From assembly GCF_021295095.1 (NCBI RefSeq), contig NZ_JAJLQX010000002.1, forward strand, positions 62,001 through 126,000: a stretch of 64,000 nt of DNA. Reading direction: 5' to 3'. Numbering within the stretch: the stretch's first letter is position 1; every line of letters starts with the position of its first letter. This DNA is from Phocaeicola oris (GTDB lineage Bacteria > Bacteroidota > Bacteroidia > Bacteroidales > Bacteroidaceae). This document shows, one piece after another, positions 18,296-27,896 of this stretch. The position numbers and the translations under genes are program-made. The notes under the pieces were generated by a model, which was given only the letters and a program-made list of their open reading frames with translations, had not been told where the DNA came from and did not search any database.

Positions 18296-18874
18296 ATGAC
18301 AATATTTGAGATTTGGTTAGTTGCCATTAGTTTGGCTATAGATTGTCTCTCTGTTTCTATAACCTCCGGCGCTATATTAAAAGAAATCCGTTGGAAAACA
18401 TTTGTTACAATGGCTTTCTTTTTTGGTCTGTTCCAAAGTCTCATGCCTTTACTTGGCTGGATGGGTGCCAACAGTCTTAATGAATATATTCAGGATTATG
18501 ACCACTGGATCGCATTCGGATTATTGATCATTGTTGGAGGAAATATGATTAAAGAAAACTTTTCTAAAGAAGAAGAGCGCCACTTTAATCCATCTAATCT
18601 GAAAACAATTATATTGCTTGCCATTGCTACGAGCATTGATGCTATGGCTGTAGGGATTACGTTCGCATTTACCGGAATGAATACGTTAACTTCCATAGTG
18701 TTCCCTATTCTCATATTTGGTCTCGTGTCTTTTATCCTATCTATCGCAGGAAGCATGATTGGCGTTTTCTGTGGAAAACGTTGGAACTTGAATATGGAAT
18801 TATGGGGTGGCATCGTTTTAATATGTATTGGAATAAAAATATTAGTTGAACATCTTCATCTTTTCGACTTATGA
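18296..18874 (+). CDS. mntP: Manganese efflux pump MntP
   Basis: A 192-residue, six-helix membrane protein of standard MntP (DUF204) length. The two family repeats each carry a conserved Asp in a helix, in LAIDCLSVS and ATSIDAMAVG, used for Mn(II) passage. It exports manganese across the inner membrane. It overlaps apbE by 4 bp. No yybP-ykoY manganese riboswitch is evident upstream, and it seems to be transcribed from the preceding operon. Confidence 0.9.
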   Translation: MTIFEIWLVAISLAIDCLSVSITSGAILKEIRWKTFVTMAFFFGLFQSLMPLLGWMGANSLNEYIQDYDHWIAFGLLIIVGGNMIKENFSKEEERHFNPSNLKTIILLAIATSIDAMAVGITFAFTGMNTLTSIVFPILIFGLVSFILSIAGSMIGVFCGKRWNLNMELWGGIVLICIGIKILVEHLHLFDL

Positions 18875-19890
18875 ACAGAAAAAAAATTATTCTTGAAATT
18901 GGCTTTTTAATCCTACTATTAATAGGAACAATAATCATTCTGAATAGGCAACCACCATTCCGAACAGATGATGGAATGATATTTGGTACCATGTATCAGA
19001 TTACCTATCAGAGCAACAAAGAACTGAAGAATCAAATTGAGGAAGAATTAAAGAAAGTAGACTTTTCACTCTCCCCTTTTAATAAGAAATCGGTCATTAC
19101 AAAAGTTAATCAGAATCAAGATGTACCATTAGACACCATGTTCACTCATGTATTTAACCTCGCCCAAAAGGTATCACAAAATACAAACGGAGCCTTTGAC
19201 ATTACTGTTGCTCCGCTTGTTAATGCTTGGGGATTTGGATTTAAACATGATATTACCCCTGATTCAACGGCAATCGACAGTTTGAAAACCTTTATCGGGT
19301 ATAAAAAAGTTCGTTTGGAAAACGGAAAGGTTATTAAGGACGACCCTCGCATAATGCTTGACTGTAGTGCTATTGCAAAAGGATATGGCGTTGATATCGT
19401 TGCCGGCTTCCTCGATTCTAAAGGAATACAAAATTATATGGTGAATATCGGTGGCGAGATCGTAGTTAAAGGTAAAAATCCAAAAATGAATAATTGGCAT
19501 ATCGGTATCAATAAGCCCGAAGAAGATTCTCTCTCCATCAGTCAGGATATTGAAACAGTACTGTCCTTAACAAACAAAGGAATGGCAACCTCAGGCAACT
19601 ACCGCAACTTCTATTATAAAGGAGGCAAGCGATATGCTCATACCATTGATCCAAGAAGCGGCTATCCTGTTCAACACAGCATTCTATCGGCCACAGTATT
19701 AGCAAATGATTGTGCTACTGCCGATGCTTACGCTACTTCGTTTATGGTGATGGGACTTGACTCTGCCATGAACTTCTGTCGAGAGCACCCTGAAATAGAT
19801 GCCTATTTCATTTGCGCGGGCGAAGGAGAAAAATTCGATTTGCAATATACCGAAGGGATGAGTCGTTATCTCGTAAAGAAAAAGTATTAA
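18871..19890 (+). CDS. apbE: FAD:protein FMN transferase (ApbE)
   Basis: A 339-residue ApbE family enzyme with an N-terminal membrane anchor (residues 8-25), acting in the periplasm. It transfers FMN from FAD to Thr/Ser of target proteins such as NqrB/NqrC and RnfG. Motifs are FGTMYQITY, DCSAIAKGYGVD, TSGNYRNFY, HTIDPRSGYPV and ATADAYATSFMVMG (Mg-binding Asp). It overlaps mntP by 4 bp and converges on the histidine kinase gene with a 49-bp gap. Confidence 0.93.
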   Translation: MNRKKIILEIGFLILLLIGTIIILNRQPPFRTDDGMIFGTMYQITYQSNKELKNQIEEELKKVDFSLSPFNKKSVITKVNQNQDVPLDTMFTHVFNLAQKVSQNTNGAFDITVAPLVNAWGFGFKHDITPDSTAIDSLKTFIGYKKVRLENGKVIKDDPRIMLDCSAIAKGYGVDIVAGFLDSKGIQNYMVNIGGEIVVKGKNPKMNNWHIGINKPEEDSLSISQDIETVLSLTNKGMATSGNYRNFYYKGGKRYAHTIDPRSGYPVQHSILSATVLANDCATADAYATSFMVMGLDSAMNFCREHPEIDAYFICAGEGEKFDLQYTEGMSRYLVKKKY

Positions 19891-19939
19891 AGGAAAAATT
19901 GATACATACAGATTACATTTTATATCCATTGAATTCACT

Positions 19940-20881
19940 TTAGAATACGATAACAAAAGTTGTAATATACCCGCTTAAGGGTATATCGGCTAACATGATA
20001 TCGCCACCTTGTATAGCCATTATCTTCTTAGATAACGGCAACCCTATGCCACTTCCCCGATGTTTTGTAGTAAAGAATGGAATAAATATCTCGTTCCGTA
20101 CGTCAGCAGGAACCGGTGTACCATTATTGCTCACAAGCAACTTGCCTTTAGACACTGTCCCTGTATGGTCCTTACTTCTGCCATCAATCCCTTTTACCGC
20201 ATTATCTCTATTAATAGTCATCCATCGTATATCAATTTTAGTGGCACAGGCTTCTACAGCATTCTTAATTAAATTAACCAGCACCTGACGCAAAAAATTA
20301 ATATCAGTAAACACTACCACTGTTTCAGGTATACTGATTGTCCATTGCATACCGGAATAAAGCGGACGAACAGTGGCAATAAAATCTGCTAAAGATACAT
20401 TTTCAGGTGATGGAGCTTGTAATTGAGTGAGCTTGCGATAACTATCCACAAAGCTTGTCAATGAGATTCCTGTATGATGAATGGCTTGCAGACCTTCTTC
20501 CAAATCAGTGCCTTTGATTGAAGGATCAGAAAGATAAGCCTGACTGATACTATTTATCGGTGCAAGTGCATTCATAATCTCATGTGTCAAAACCCGTGTA
20601 AGCTTTTCCCATGATTCAATTTCATTCATAGTCACTTGCTTGGCAATTTCCTCACCAAAGCTGTTCAGTGCTTCTTGCATGGCACGCTCCCCGAATAATA
20701 AACCGTGCGTAGGCAGATGAAAAGTAAAATCGTGATTCTTTATAGCTTCTTGCATAAGCCATGCCATCAATTTAAGACGACGTTGGTGACGTATCATCAT
20801 ATATATAATGACAACTATAAACAGGATCATCGCAAATCCAACCAAAACTGTCAATGTGGGTGCTGCAAAAGCTGTTGCCAT
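19940..20881 (-). CDS. Sensor histidine kinase with a minimal sensor region
   Basis: A 313-residue kinase. One membrane helix (about 8-30) is followed by a linker, the H-box LTRVLTHEIMNALAPIN (phospho-acceptor His100), the N-box NLIKNAVEAC, and G-boxes IFIPFFTTKHRGSGIGLPLSKKI. The periplasmic region is essentially absent, so the protein probably senses within the membrane or cytoplasm. The D-box reads VSNNGTPV with Asn where DxGxG is usual. It starts 2 bp after the response-regulator stop, forming an operon. The adjacent divergent ABC exporter is the likely target. Confidence 0.88.
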   Translation of the reverse strand: MATAFAAPTLTVLVGFAMILFIVVIIYMMIRHQRRLKLMAWLMQEAIKNHDFTFHLPTHGLLFGERAMQEALNSFGEEIAKQVTMNEIESWEKLTRVLTHEIMNALAPINSISQAYLSDPSIKGTDLEEGLQAIHHTGISLTSFVDSYRKLTQLQAPSPENVSLADFIATVRPLYSGMQWTISIPETVVVFTDINFLRQVLVNLIKNAVEACATKIDIRWMTINRDNAVKGIDGRSKDHTGTVSKGKLLVSNNGTPVPADVRNEIFIPFFTTKHRGSGIGLPLSKKIMAIQGGDIMLADIPLSGYITTFVIVF

Positions 20882-20883
20882 AG

Positions 20884-21465
20884 TTATATTTTCTTTATTT
20901 TAGCATAGAGGGTCTGTCTCGTTATGCCAAGTAATTCGGCTGCCTTAGTTATATTACCATGACACTTATCCAGAACCTTCTGTATATGCCGAATCTCCAG
21001 TTCATCTAAAGGCATGACACTATTGGTACGATCAATGACATCTTTAAGTACACGAAGAAGTTCATCATTATCCCAAGGCTTGGTTACAAAATCGGCAGCC
21101 CCGCTCTTAAGCCCACGAACAGCCAATCGAATATCAGCATAAGCCGTGATAAGGACAACCGGAATATCGGGATGTCGTTTCTTGATGGCTTGAAGCCACA
21201 TTATACCTTCTTGTCCGGTGTTTGGCGACGCAGTATAGATAGAAGCACTCGTTAAAACATTCGAATCTTTCGGTTCTGAGCTTGTGGAAGGAAAGAAATT
21301 CATATCAAGTAATACAATATCCACAACCTCTTGCTGCATAGTAAGAAGAATCTTATCGGGAGTACTTAAAGTAAGTACCTTACTAAAGGTTCCTTTCAAA
21401 CATATCTTCAAGGCCGTGAGGATTTCTTCACTATCATCGACTACAAGTATCGTTCCGTACATCAT
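20884..21465 (-). CDS. Response regulator: receiver plus Fis-type HTH, without AAA+ domain
   Basis: A 193-residue regulator. The receiver has ILVVDDSEE, phosphorylation site Asp54 in IVLLDMNF, and VTKPWD lysine. The C-terminus is a Fis/NtrC helix-turn-helix (IRHIQKVLDKCHGNITKAAELLGITRQTLYAKI). NtrC-type relatives carry a central sigma-54 ATPase, which is missing, giving an ActR/PrrA-like layout. A serine/proline-rich insert of roughly 25 residues sits just after the phospho-Asp strand (residues 58-84). It is divergent from the ABC genes and probably regulates them. Confidence 0.88.
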   Translation of the reverse strand: MMYGTILVVDDSEEILTALKICLKGTFSKVLTLSTPDKILLTMQQEVVDIVLLDMNFFPSTSSEPKDSNVLTSASIYTASPNTGQEGIMWLQAIKKRHPDIPVVLITAYADIRLAVRGLKSGAADFVTKPWDNDELLRVLKDVIDRTNSVMPLDELEIRHIQKVLDKCHGNITKAAELLGITRQTLYAKIKKI

Positions 21466-21484
21466 CTGATTTAATTATATAATG

Positions 21485-21597
21485 CAAATATAGCATTTAC
21501 CGTCTAAAAAACATACAAGAAAGTGTCTAATATTCATACAATCAGCTTTTATAAGCTATATGAGAGATACATATTCTATTCAAAAGAGATACTTTTG
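21485..21597. promoter_or_regulatory. Divergent promoters between the response regulator and ABC exporter genes
   Basis: The minus-strand -7 element TATATTTG (21485-21492) faces the response regulator. The plus-strand TACTTTTG (21590-21597) faces the ABC genes. A dyad AGCTT-TTAT-AAGCT (21544-21557) sits about 35 bp upstream of the latter and is a candidate response-regulator site. Confidence 0.5.
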
Positions 21598-21642
21598 TTC
21601 AGGAAATAACGATAATCGAATCAAAAAAAACTTTAGCGAAAT

Positions 21643-22323
21643 ATGATAAAAACAGAACAATTGACCAAAATCTTCCGTACAGATGAGATGGAAACAACAG
21701 CCTTGAACGGCATTAATTTAGAAGTTGAAGAGGGCGAATTCGTAGCCATAATGGGACCATCAGGATGTGGGAAATCAACGTTATTGAATATCATAGGACT
21801 ACTTGACAACCCTACGTCCGGCAACTACTTTCTTGACGGGACGGAAGTAGGTCACCTTAAAGAAGGCGCACGAACTGAATTCCGTCGTGGCAAGATAGGA
21901 TTTGTCTTCCAATCGTTTAACCTTATCGACGAACTAAACGCGGAAGAGAATGTAGAGCTCCCACTCAAAGCCTTAGGCGTTCCTGAAAAAGAACGAAAAA
22001 AACGAGTGACTGAAATTTTACAGAAGATGCGTATCAGCCATAGGGCCAGACATTATCCGCAACAGCTATCGGGAGGACAGCAACAGCGAATAGCTATAGC
22101 AAGAGCTGTAGTTACCCATCCAAGCATTATACTCGCCGATGAGCCTACCGGTAATCTCGACTCCAAAAACGGACTTGAGGTCATGGAACTGTTGAGAGAG
22201 CTGAACCATAACGGCACAACGATTATCATGGTTACCCACTCACAGCACGATGCCACTTATGCCAATCGCATAATTAACTTATTCGATGGTTGTATTGTGG
22301 ACAATCTCGGTAATCTTCTTTAA
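21643..22323 (+). CDS. ABC transporter ATP-binding protein (MacB/LolD type)
   Basis: A 226-residue ATPase. Walker A is GPSGCGKST (near 38-46), Q-loop VFQSFNLIDELN, signature LSGGQQQRIAIARAV (near 142), Walker B ILADEPTGNLD and switch His in VTHSQHDA. EEGEFVAIMG and TEFRRGKIGFVFQ place it in the LolD/MacB/FtsE group, which serves mechanotransmission transporters rather than pore-forming importers. It is followed after 31 bp by its permease. Confidence 0.93.
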   Translation: MIKTEQLTKIFRTDEMETTALNGINLEVEEGEFVAIMGPSGCGKSTLLNIIGLLDNPTSGNYFLDGTEVGHLKEGARTEFRRGKIGFVFQSFNLIDELNAEENVELPLKALGVPEKERKKRVTEILQKMRISHRARHYPQQLSGGQQQRIAIARAVVTHPSIILADEPTGNLDSKNGLEVMELLRELNHNGTTIIMVTHSQHDATYANRIINLFDGCIVDNLGNLL

Positions 22324-22354
22324 AAACGCTCATTAAAAACAAACCTATAAAAAG

Positions 22355-24685
22355 ATGAAGACATTCTTCAAATTCTTACTTCAGAACAAACTTTATACAG
22401 CTATAGAGGCTTTCGGACTGTCTGTTGCTTTGGGTTTCGTGTTGCTATTGGTGTCCTACTCCAAAACGGAGTTTAATGTAGGCAACAACTTACCTAACTC
22501 AAATAATATCTATGCTTGCGGAACAGGCGATTTTATTGGCATGACCTTAGGAACGGCACCCGAACTTTTCCCATCCATCCCAGAGATAAAAGAATGGACG
22601 CGTATAGTGAACATGGGAGACGCGGACATCATGGTAGGTGATAACTATTATAAGGTGAAAAACACGGCTATAGACCAAAACTTCTTCCGATTCTTTGGCT
22701 ACCAAGTCAGTGGGAACGCATTGGTCGGAAAGGATGATGTCATCATCTCCTCTTCGTTTGCCCGAAAAGCTTTCAAGGAAGAAGACCCCGTTGGGAAAAC
22801 TATCCGCTATAACAAAAGCAATTTACGTGTCACCGCTATCGCTCAAGATTTCGGACCTGAAGATCTTTTTGAAAAAGTTGATATCATGTTCAACGCCGAT
22901 CGCATGAAAGATCAAATGTCATGGATGGATAACTTCGGTCCTACCGCCATATTCTTTACCATAGCACAGGGAACTTCTCCGGAAACAGTAGAAAAGAAGT
23001 TACTTGACAAATATTGCGACTACTGGAACTATTATAAACGCGATGGCAGCGACGGGTCTTTCATCTATGGCTCTACGATAACTCGAATGAACGATATCTA
23101 TTTTTGTAATCTGGACGTTAGTTCGCCATTGAGACACGGAAACAAGAATACCGTCAAAATACTCAGCATAGTTGCGCTAATTTTACTTGTTTCGGCCATA
23201 TTCAATTATATCAATCTGACCGTTGCGCAAACAGGTAAGCGTGCCAAAGAAATGGCTATTCGACAACTGATAGGACAACGTCAAAGTTACATACTGCGCC
23301 TTTATATGGAAGAGGCTTTTATCTTCACAGCCGTATGTTTCATCATAGGATATTTCATTGCATTGTTATTCCGATCTGTATTTAATCGTTTACTCAGCAC
23401 TGACATTGTTCTTGTCCCTGACACCTCAATGATGTTGATCATCTTAGCGATATTAATTACAGTCTCCTTTGCGTCAGGACTAATTCCGGCACTCTTCGCC
23501 TTACGCTTTAAGCCTATTGATGTGGTAAAAGGGAATTTTCGCTTCAAAAGCAAAATGGTATTCAGCCGAATATTCATCCTATTGCAGAACGTAATCAGTG
23601 CTGTTCTCATAGCTATCGCTATCACCATGACCATGCAAATACACCATTTGGCTACCTTACCCATGGGATATAATACGAAAGATGTTATTGAAGTATGGTC
23701 TTACAGCATCGGATTTGGTCATGAGAAACAACAAATCTTACAGCAAAGACTCAAGGCTTTACCACAAGTTGTGGAGATCGGTATAGGATCGAATACTCCT
23801 ATGCAATGTGGGATAAACGGCTTGATGACAGACAACAGTGAAAAATATTCGTTTATGAAAACGGCTTATATGGACAGCACTTCGTTCCATATACTCGGAT
23901 TTAAAGTATTGGAACAATACAGTGACCCTTTGCCCGGAAAGACATGGATTGACGAGGAAACCAAACAACGTTACGGAGTTACGGCGAATAACAATATAAT
24001 TGGAAAAAAGAACAAAGGCGATGTATATGATGTGTGTGGCATTGTGGCGAATTATCGCAGCGGAACAGCCGTAGATACTCCTTATAGCGATCAACATAAT
24101 GCTATCTACATAATGGGAGATGAGAACGATAGGTATGGAGTGCAATATGTAAAAATCCGAGGAGACCACAGTAAGGCATTGGCTGCCGTCAAAAAAGTCT
24201 GCGCCGATGTAGCCAAAGAAATTGTTGGTATGCCCATTGACGTAACAGCGACATACTTAGACGAACACTTAAACGACAGCCTAACGGAAAATCGCAATAC
24301 AATGGCATTGGTGATAACATTTATGACCATTTCTATCATCATTTCCACTTTAGGCTTAATAGCCATGTCAACATACTACACCGGACAGCAGAGAAGACAG
24401 ATAGCTTTGCGTAAAGTATTCGGCTACAAGACAAACTCAGTTGCCAAATGGTTATCGCTTAACTTCTTTAAACTTACTGTCACGTCTGTAGTAATTGCAG
24501 TTCCCATAAGTATCCAAATCATAAGGCATTATCTTGAAGGTTTTTATTATTCCATTGCTTTTCCATGGATAGCCATTCTTTTATCTGTAATCATAACAGT
24601 CATTATAACATTGGTCTCTACTACAGAACAAACTATACAAGCAGCTTTAAAAAATCCTGTAAAGACCTTAAAACAGAACGACTGA
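22355..24685 (+). CDS. ABC transporter permease, duplicated FtsX/MacB type
   Basis: A 776-residue permease. A first membrane helix (about 20-37) is followed by a periplasmic MacB_PCD domain (about 50-265), three helices of an FtsX domain near 270-400 (VKILSIVALILLVSAIFNYINLTVAQTGKRAKEMAIRQLIGQ), then a second unit with another periplasmic domain (about 445-640) and FtsX helices ending GYKTNSVAKW and the C-terminal helices. In Bacteroidetes such double-FtsX permeases accompany the divergent NtrC-like two-component pairs. The exported substrate is unknown; lipids, peptides or antimicrobials are all possible. Confidence 0.88.
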   Translation: MKTFFKFLLQNKLYTAIEAFGLSVALGFVLLLVSYSKTEFNVGNNLPNSNNIYACGTGDFIGMTLGTAPELFPSIPEIKEWTRIVNMGDADIMVGDNYYKVKNTAIDQNFFRFFGYQVSGNALVGKDDVIISSSFARKAFKEEDPVGKTIRYNKSNLRVTAIAQDFGPEDLFEKVDIMFNADRMKDQMSWMDNFGPTAIFFTIAQGTSPETVEKKLLDKYCDYWNYYKRDGSDGSFIYGSTITRMNDIYFCNLDVSSPLRHGNKNTVKILSIVALILLVSAIFNYINLTVAQTGKRAKEMAIRQLIGQRQSYILRLYMEEAFIFTAVCFIIGYFIALLFRSVFNRLLSTDIVLVPDTSMMLIILAILITVSFASGLIPALFALRFKPIDVVKGNFRFKSKMVFSRIFILLQNVISAVLIAIAITMTMQIHHLATLPMGYNTKDVIEVWSYSIGFGHEKQQILQQRLKALPQVVEIGIGSNTPMQCGINGLMTDNSEKYSFMKTAYMDSTSFHILGFKVLEQYSDPLPGKTWIDEETKQRYGVTANNNIIGKKNKGDVYDVCGIVANYRSGTAVDTPYSDQHNAIYIMGDENDRYGVQYVKIRGDHSKALAAVKKVCADVAKEIVGMPIDVTATYLDEHLNDSLTENRNTMALVITFMTISIIISTLGLIAMSTYYTGQQRRQIALRKVFGYKTNSVAKWLSLNFFKLTVTSVVIAVPISIQIIRHYLEGFYYSIAFPWIAILLSVIITVIITLVSTTEQTIQAALKNPVKTLKQND

Positions 24686-24790
24686 TGGCAAATCACTTCA
24701 AAACTCCTACCTGAAAGTATGCTAAACACATACAGATATTTTTAACAAGATGTCTTTCAGACCTTTAATGCCGATATATACAATCGAGTA

Positions 24791-24922
24791 AACTGATACG
24801 TATGAATCATTCAATTCATGCGGATCAGTTGCTCAATTGATGCGGATGAGTTGCTCGATTCATGCGGATGAGTTGTTCGGTTCATGCGGATGAGTTGTTC
24901 AACTGACGCGTATCAGTTTGAC
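24791..24922. repeat. 22-bp palindromic repeat array C
   Basis: Six consecutive 22-mers starting at 24791, 24813, 24835, 24857, 24879 and 24901. Inner units share CATGCGGATGAGTTG; outer units carry GATACGTATGA and GACGCGTATCAG. The two ends are inverted copies of each other (AAACTGATACG at 24789-24799, rc at 24908-24918). It lies in the 455-bp gap between the permease and the Crp-type gene. The rest of that gap is AT-rich, with only the Crp promoter recognised. Confidence 0.85.
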
Positions 24923-25096
24923 TTTTTATTAATATGACATTATAAAATGATTCTAATTCGTTGATCTCATGTTAACATAAGCATAAAATATCAAAAACCA
25001 TCATTCCCTGAATTCACGTTAGTTTAATTACATGTACATTAAACATAAAAAAAGATAAAACCTTTTACTTTTAACAAGTTATTTGTTTATAATAGT

Positions 25097-25104
25097 TATA
25101 TTTG
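25097..25104 (+). promoter_or_regulatory. -7 element for the Crp-type regulator
   Basis: TATATTTG, 36 bp upstream of the ATG at 25141, in an AT-rich leader. Confidence 0.55.
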
Positions 25105-25140
25105 CATGTTAAATAATTAACTTAAAGCGTCAATTTAAAT

Positions 25141-25815
25141 ATGGAATCTTCAATGTACGATACCTTACTTCAGTTACCCCTCTTTCAAGGACTTGGGAAA
25201 ACTGATCTGACAAACATCTTGAGTAAGGTAAAACTATCATTTCACACTTATGCCCCTGAAGAAACTATAGTTAAACAAGGTGACAAATGTGAAGAATTAA
25301 TGTTTTTTCTAAGCGGACAACTTGTTGCCGAGACAGAACACGCAGATGGTAATTATACTTTTTCCGAGGTATTCTTAAAACCTATGGTAATAGAGCCCTA
25401 TTCCCTTTTCGGACTTCACCCGAACTATCATTCAACTTATAAGGCACGTCATGAAGTCAGAATGTTGATTATCAATAAAAAGTATATGCTGACGGAATTA
25501 AATCATTATGAAATATTCCGCATCAACTACTTGAATATTCTTAGTAACCAAGTTCAAAATGAACATAATAAGTTGCATAAAGTTTATACAACAGGAATCA
25601 GAAAAAAGATTATAAACTTTTTAGCTATACAAGCATTAAAACCGGAAGGAGAAAAGTCAATCCGGATAAAGATGGAAGACTTGGCCAATATCATAGACGA
25701 GACACGTATCAACGTATCTCGGGAGTTGAATGACATGCAGGATAAAGGTTTGATAGAATTAAAACGCAAATCAATTATCATTCCTGCTTTGGAAAAACTT
25801 ATCAACGCCAACTAA
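25141..25815 (+). CDS. Crp/Fnr-family transcriptional regulator
   Basis: A 224-residue regulator. A cyclic-nucleotide-binding fold lies at about 8-120 (LPLFQGLGKTDL, VKQGDKCEELMFFLSGQLVAE) and a winged helix at about 150-220 (RKKIINFLAIQAL, MEDLANIIDETRINVSRELNDMQDKGLIELKRKSIII). No Fe-S cysteine cluster is seen and the cNMP phosphate-cassette arginine motif is not evident, so the effector is unknown. It is 33 bp upstream of dcp and may be co-transcribed with it. Confidence 0.88.
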   Translation: MESSMYDTLLQLPLFQGLGKTDLTNILSKVKLSFHTYAPEETIVKQGDKCEELMFFLSGQLVAETEHADGNYTFSEVFLKPMVIEPYSLFGLHPNYHSTYKARHEVRMLIINKKYMLTELNHYEIFRINYLNILSNQVQNEHNKLHKVYTTGIRKKIINFLAIQALKPEGEKSIRIKMEDLANIIDETRINVSRELNDMQDKGLIELKRKSIIIPALEKLINAN

Positions 25816-25848
25816 CAGCTACTCCTTTTATCATATTTATTCATAACA

Positions 25849-27888
25849 ATGAGCGAACAAAATCCGTTTCTAACTATATATCAGACACCACATCAGACTG
25901 TCCCGTTTAACCTTATCAAGGTAGAGCACTACGAACCTGCCATGAGAGAAGGAATGAAAAGGGAAGAGGATGAAATTAACGCTATTATTAATAATCCCGA
26001 AGAACCTACGTTTCAAAATACCATTGAAGCACTTGATCGATCGGGGCAGTTATTGGAAAATGTCACAACGGTATTCGGTAATTTAATGAGTGCCGATACC
26101 AATGATGACATGGAAGCCATCGCGGAGAAGATGATTCCTATCCTCACAGAGCACAGTAACAATATTACATTGAACGACCGACTTTTCCAACGCATAAAAA
26201 CAGTCTACACCCAACGTGAATCATTGAATCTCAATGCGGAGCAACTTATGTTGTTGGAAAAAACATACGACGGATTCATTCGTAATGGAGCTAACCTTTC
26301 GGAGGAGGACAAGCAAACATTCCGCAAATTAAACGCGGAAATGGGAATGCTCACTTTACAGTTCTCCCAGAACTTATTAAAAGAGACTCACAACTACGAA
26401 ATGGAAATTAGCAAAGAGCAGTTGGATGGAGTTCCCGATAATATTATTGAAAGCTTTGCAGAGAATGCCAAAGAGCGAGGTAAGGAAGGTTACATAGTAA
26501 CACTTGACGCGCCCAGCTATGGTCCTTTCATGAAATATGAGAAAGACCGTGAACTGCGAAAAGAGATATACATGGCCTACTCTACCCGATGCACCCATGA
26601 TAACGAGTTCAACAATCAGGAAATTGTAAAGAAACTGATTAATACACGATTGGCATTAGCCCAACTATTAGGTTATCCGACCTTTGCCGATTATGTTCTG
26701 AAAAAGCGAATGGCAGAGAACAAAGAAAACGTCTACCGGTTACTCCGGCAATTGCTTGACGCCTATTTGCCTAAAGCAAAAGAAGAAGTGGCCAAAGTAG
26801 AATCGGTTGCAAAAGAGCAAGAAGGAAAAGAATTCAAGCTGATGCCATGGGATTGGGCTTTTTATTCGAATATATTGAAAAATAAGGAATACCAGCTGAA
26901 TGACGAAGAGCTCCGCCCATACTTTGAGTTAAGTCAGGTAAAGAAAGGTGTATTCGGATTAGCAACTCGTTTATATGGCATCACATTCAAAGAGAATAAA
27001 GATATTCCTGTATTCAATAAGGATGTAACAGCATACGAAGTTTACGATAAAGACGGTCAATATTTAGCGGTGCTGTATGTCGATTTCTTCCCAAGGAAAG
27101 GCAAGCACGCCGGCGCATGGGAAACCGGTTACAAAGAGCAATGGATAGAGAATGGAATCAACAGTCGTCCACATGCTTCTCTGACTATGAACTTCACAAA
27201 GCCTACGGCAGATAAGCCCGCGCTTCTCACATTCGGCGAAGTAGAGACTTTCTTGCATGAGTTCGGGCACTCATTACACAGCATGTTTGCCAATACCACC
27301 TATGCCAGCTTAAGCGGAACAAACGTGTATTGGGACTTTGTCGAGCTGCCATCGCAATTCATGGAGAACTTTGCGTACGAGAAAGAATTCCTCAATACTT
27401 TTGCACGTCATTATAAAACCGGCGAACCCATCCCGGACGAATTGATTCAAAAAATAAAGAATACAGCTAATTATAACATTGCGTACGCCTGTATCCGTCA
27501 ACTCAGCTTCGGATTCCTCGATATGGCTTGGTACACACACACCACTCCGTTCACAGAAAATATCATGGAATATGAAAAAAGCATCGGAGATAAGACACGT
27601 CTGCTCCCGAAAGTTGAAGGCACTTGTATGACGGTTCAGTTTTCTCATATCATGGCCGGAGGTTATGCTGCAGGATATTACAGTTATAAATGGGCAGAAG
27701 TACTGGATGCAGACGCATTCTCCTTATTTAAAGAAAAAGGGATTTTCAATCAAGAAGTTGCCACTTCATTCCGAGAGAATATTCTCTCGAAAGGTGGAAC
27801 AGAACCTCCTATGGTATTATATAAAAGATTCAGAGGACAAGCAGCGTCCATCAATGCTTTACTCCGAAGAAACGGGATAATTAAATAA
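25849..27888 (+). CDS. dcp: Peptidyl-dipeptidase Dcp (M3 metallopeptidase)
   Basis: A 679-residue zinc peptidase of Dcp/oligopeptidase A length with no signal peptide, so cytoplasmic. The zinc motif HEFGHSLH starts at residue 470, and the third ligand region is FVELPSQFMENFAYE. The conserved FSHIMAGGYAAGYYSYKWAEVLDADAF block near the C-terminus binds substrate. It removes C-terminal dipeptides from short peptides. The NPFLTIYQTPHQTVPF start is typical. Confidence 0.95.
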   Translation: MSEQNPFLTIYQTPHQTVPFNLIKVEHYEPAMREGMKREEDEINAIINNPEEPTFQNTIEALDRSGQLLENVTTVFGNLMSADTNDDMEAIAEKMIPILTEHSNNITLNDRLFQRIKTVYTQRESLNLNAEQLMLLEKTYDGFIRNGANLSEEDKQTFRKLNAEMGMLTLQFSQNLLKETHNYEMEISKEQLDGVPDNIIESFAENAKERGKEGYIVTLDAPSYGPFMKYEKDRELRKEIYMAYSTRCTHDNEFNNQEIVKKLINTRLALAQLLGYPTFADYVLKKRMAENKENVYRLLRQLLDAYLPKAKEEVAKVESVAKEQEGKEFKLMPWDWAFYSNILKNKEYQLNDEELRPYFELSQVKKGVFGLATRLYGITFKENKDIPVFNKDVTAYEVYDKDGQYLAVLYVDFFPRKGKHAGAWETGYKEQWIENGINSRPHASLTMNFTKPTADKPALLTFGEVETFLHEFGHSLHSMFANTTYASLSGTNVYWDFVELPSQFMENFAYEKEFLNTFARHYKTGEPIPDELIQKIKNTANYNIAYACIRQLSFGFLDMAWYTHTTPFTENIMEYEKSIGDKTRLLPKVEGTCMTVQFSHIMAGGYAAGYYSYKWAEVLDADAFSLFKEKGIFNQEVATSFRENILSKGGTEPPMVLYKRFRGQAASINALLRRNGIIK

Positions 27889-27896
27889 ACCTGTCG

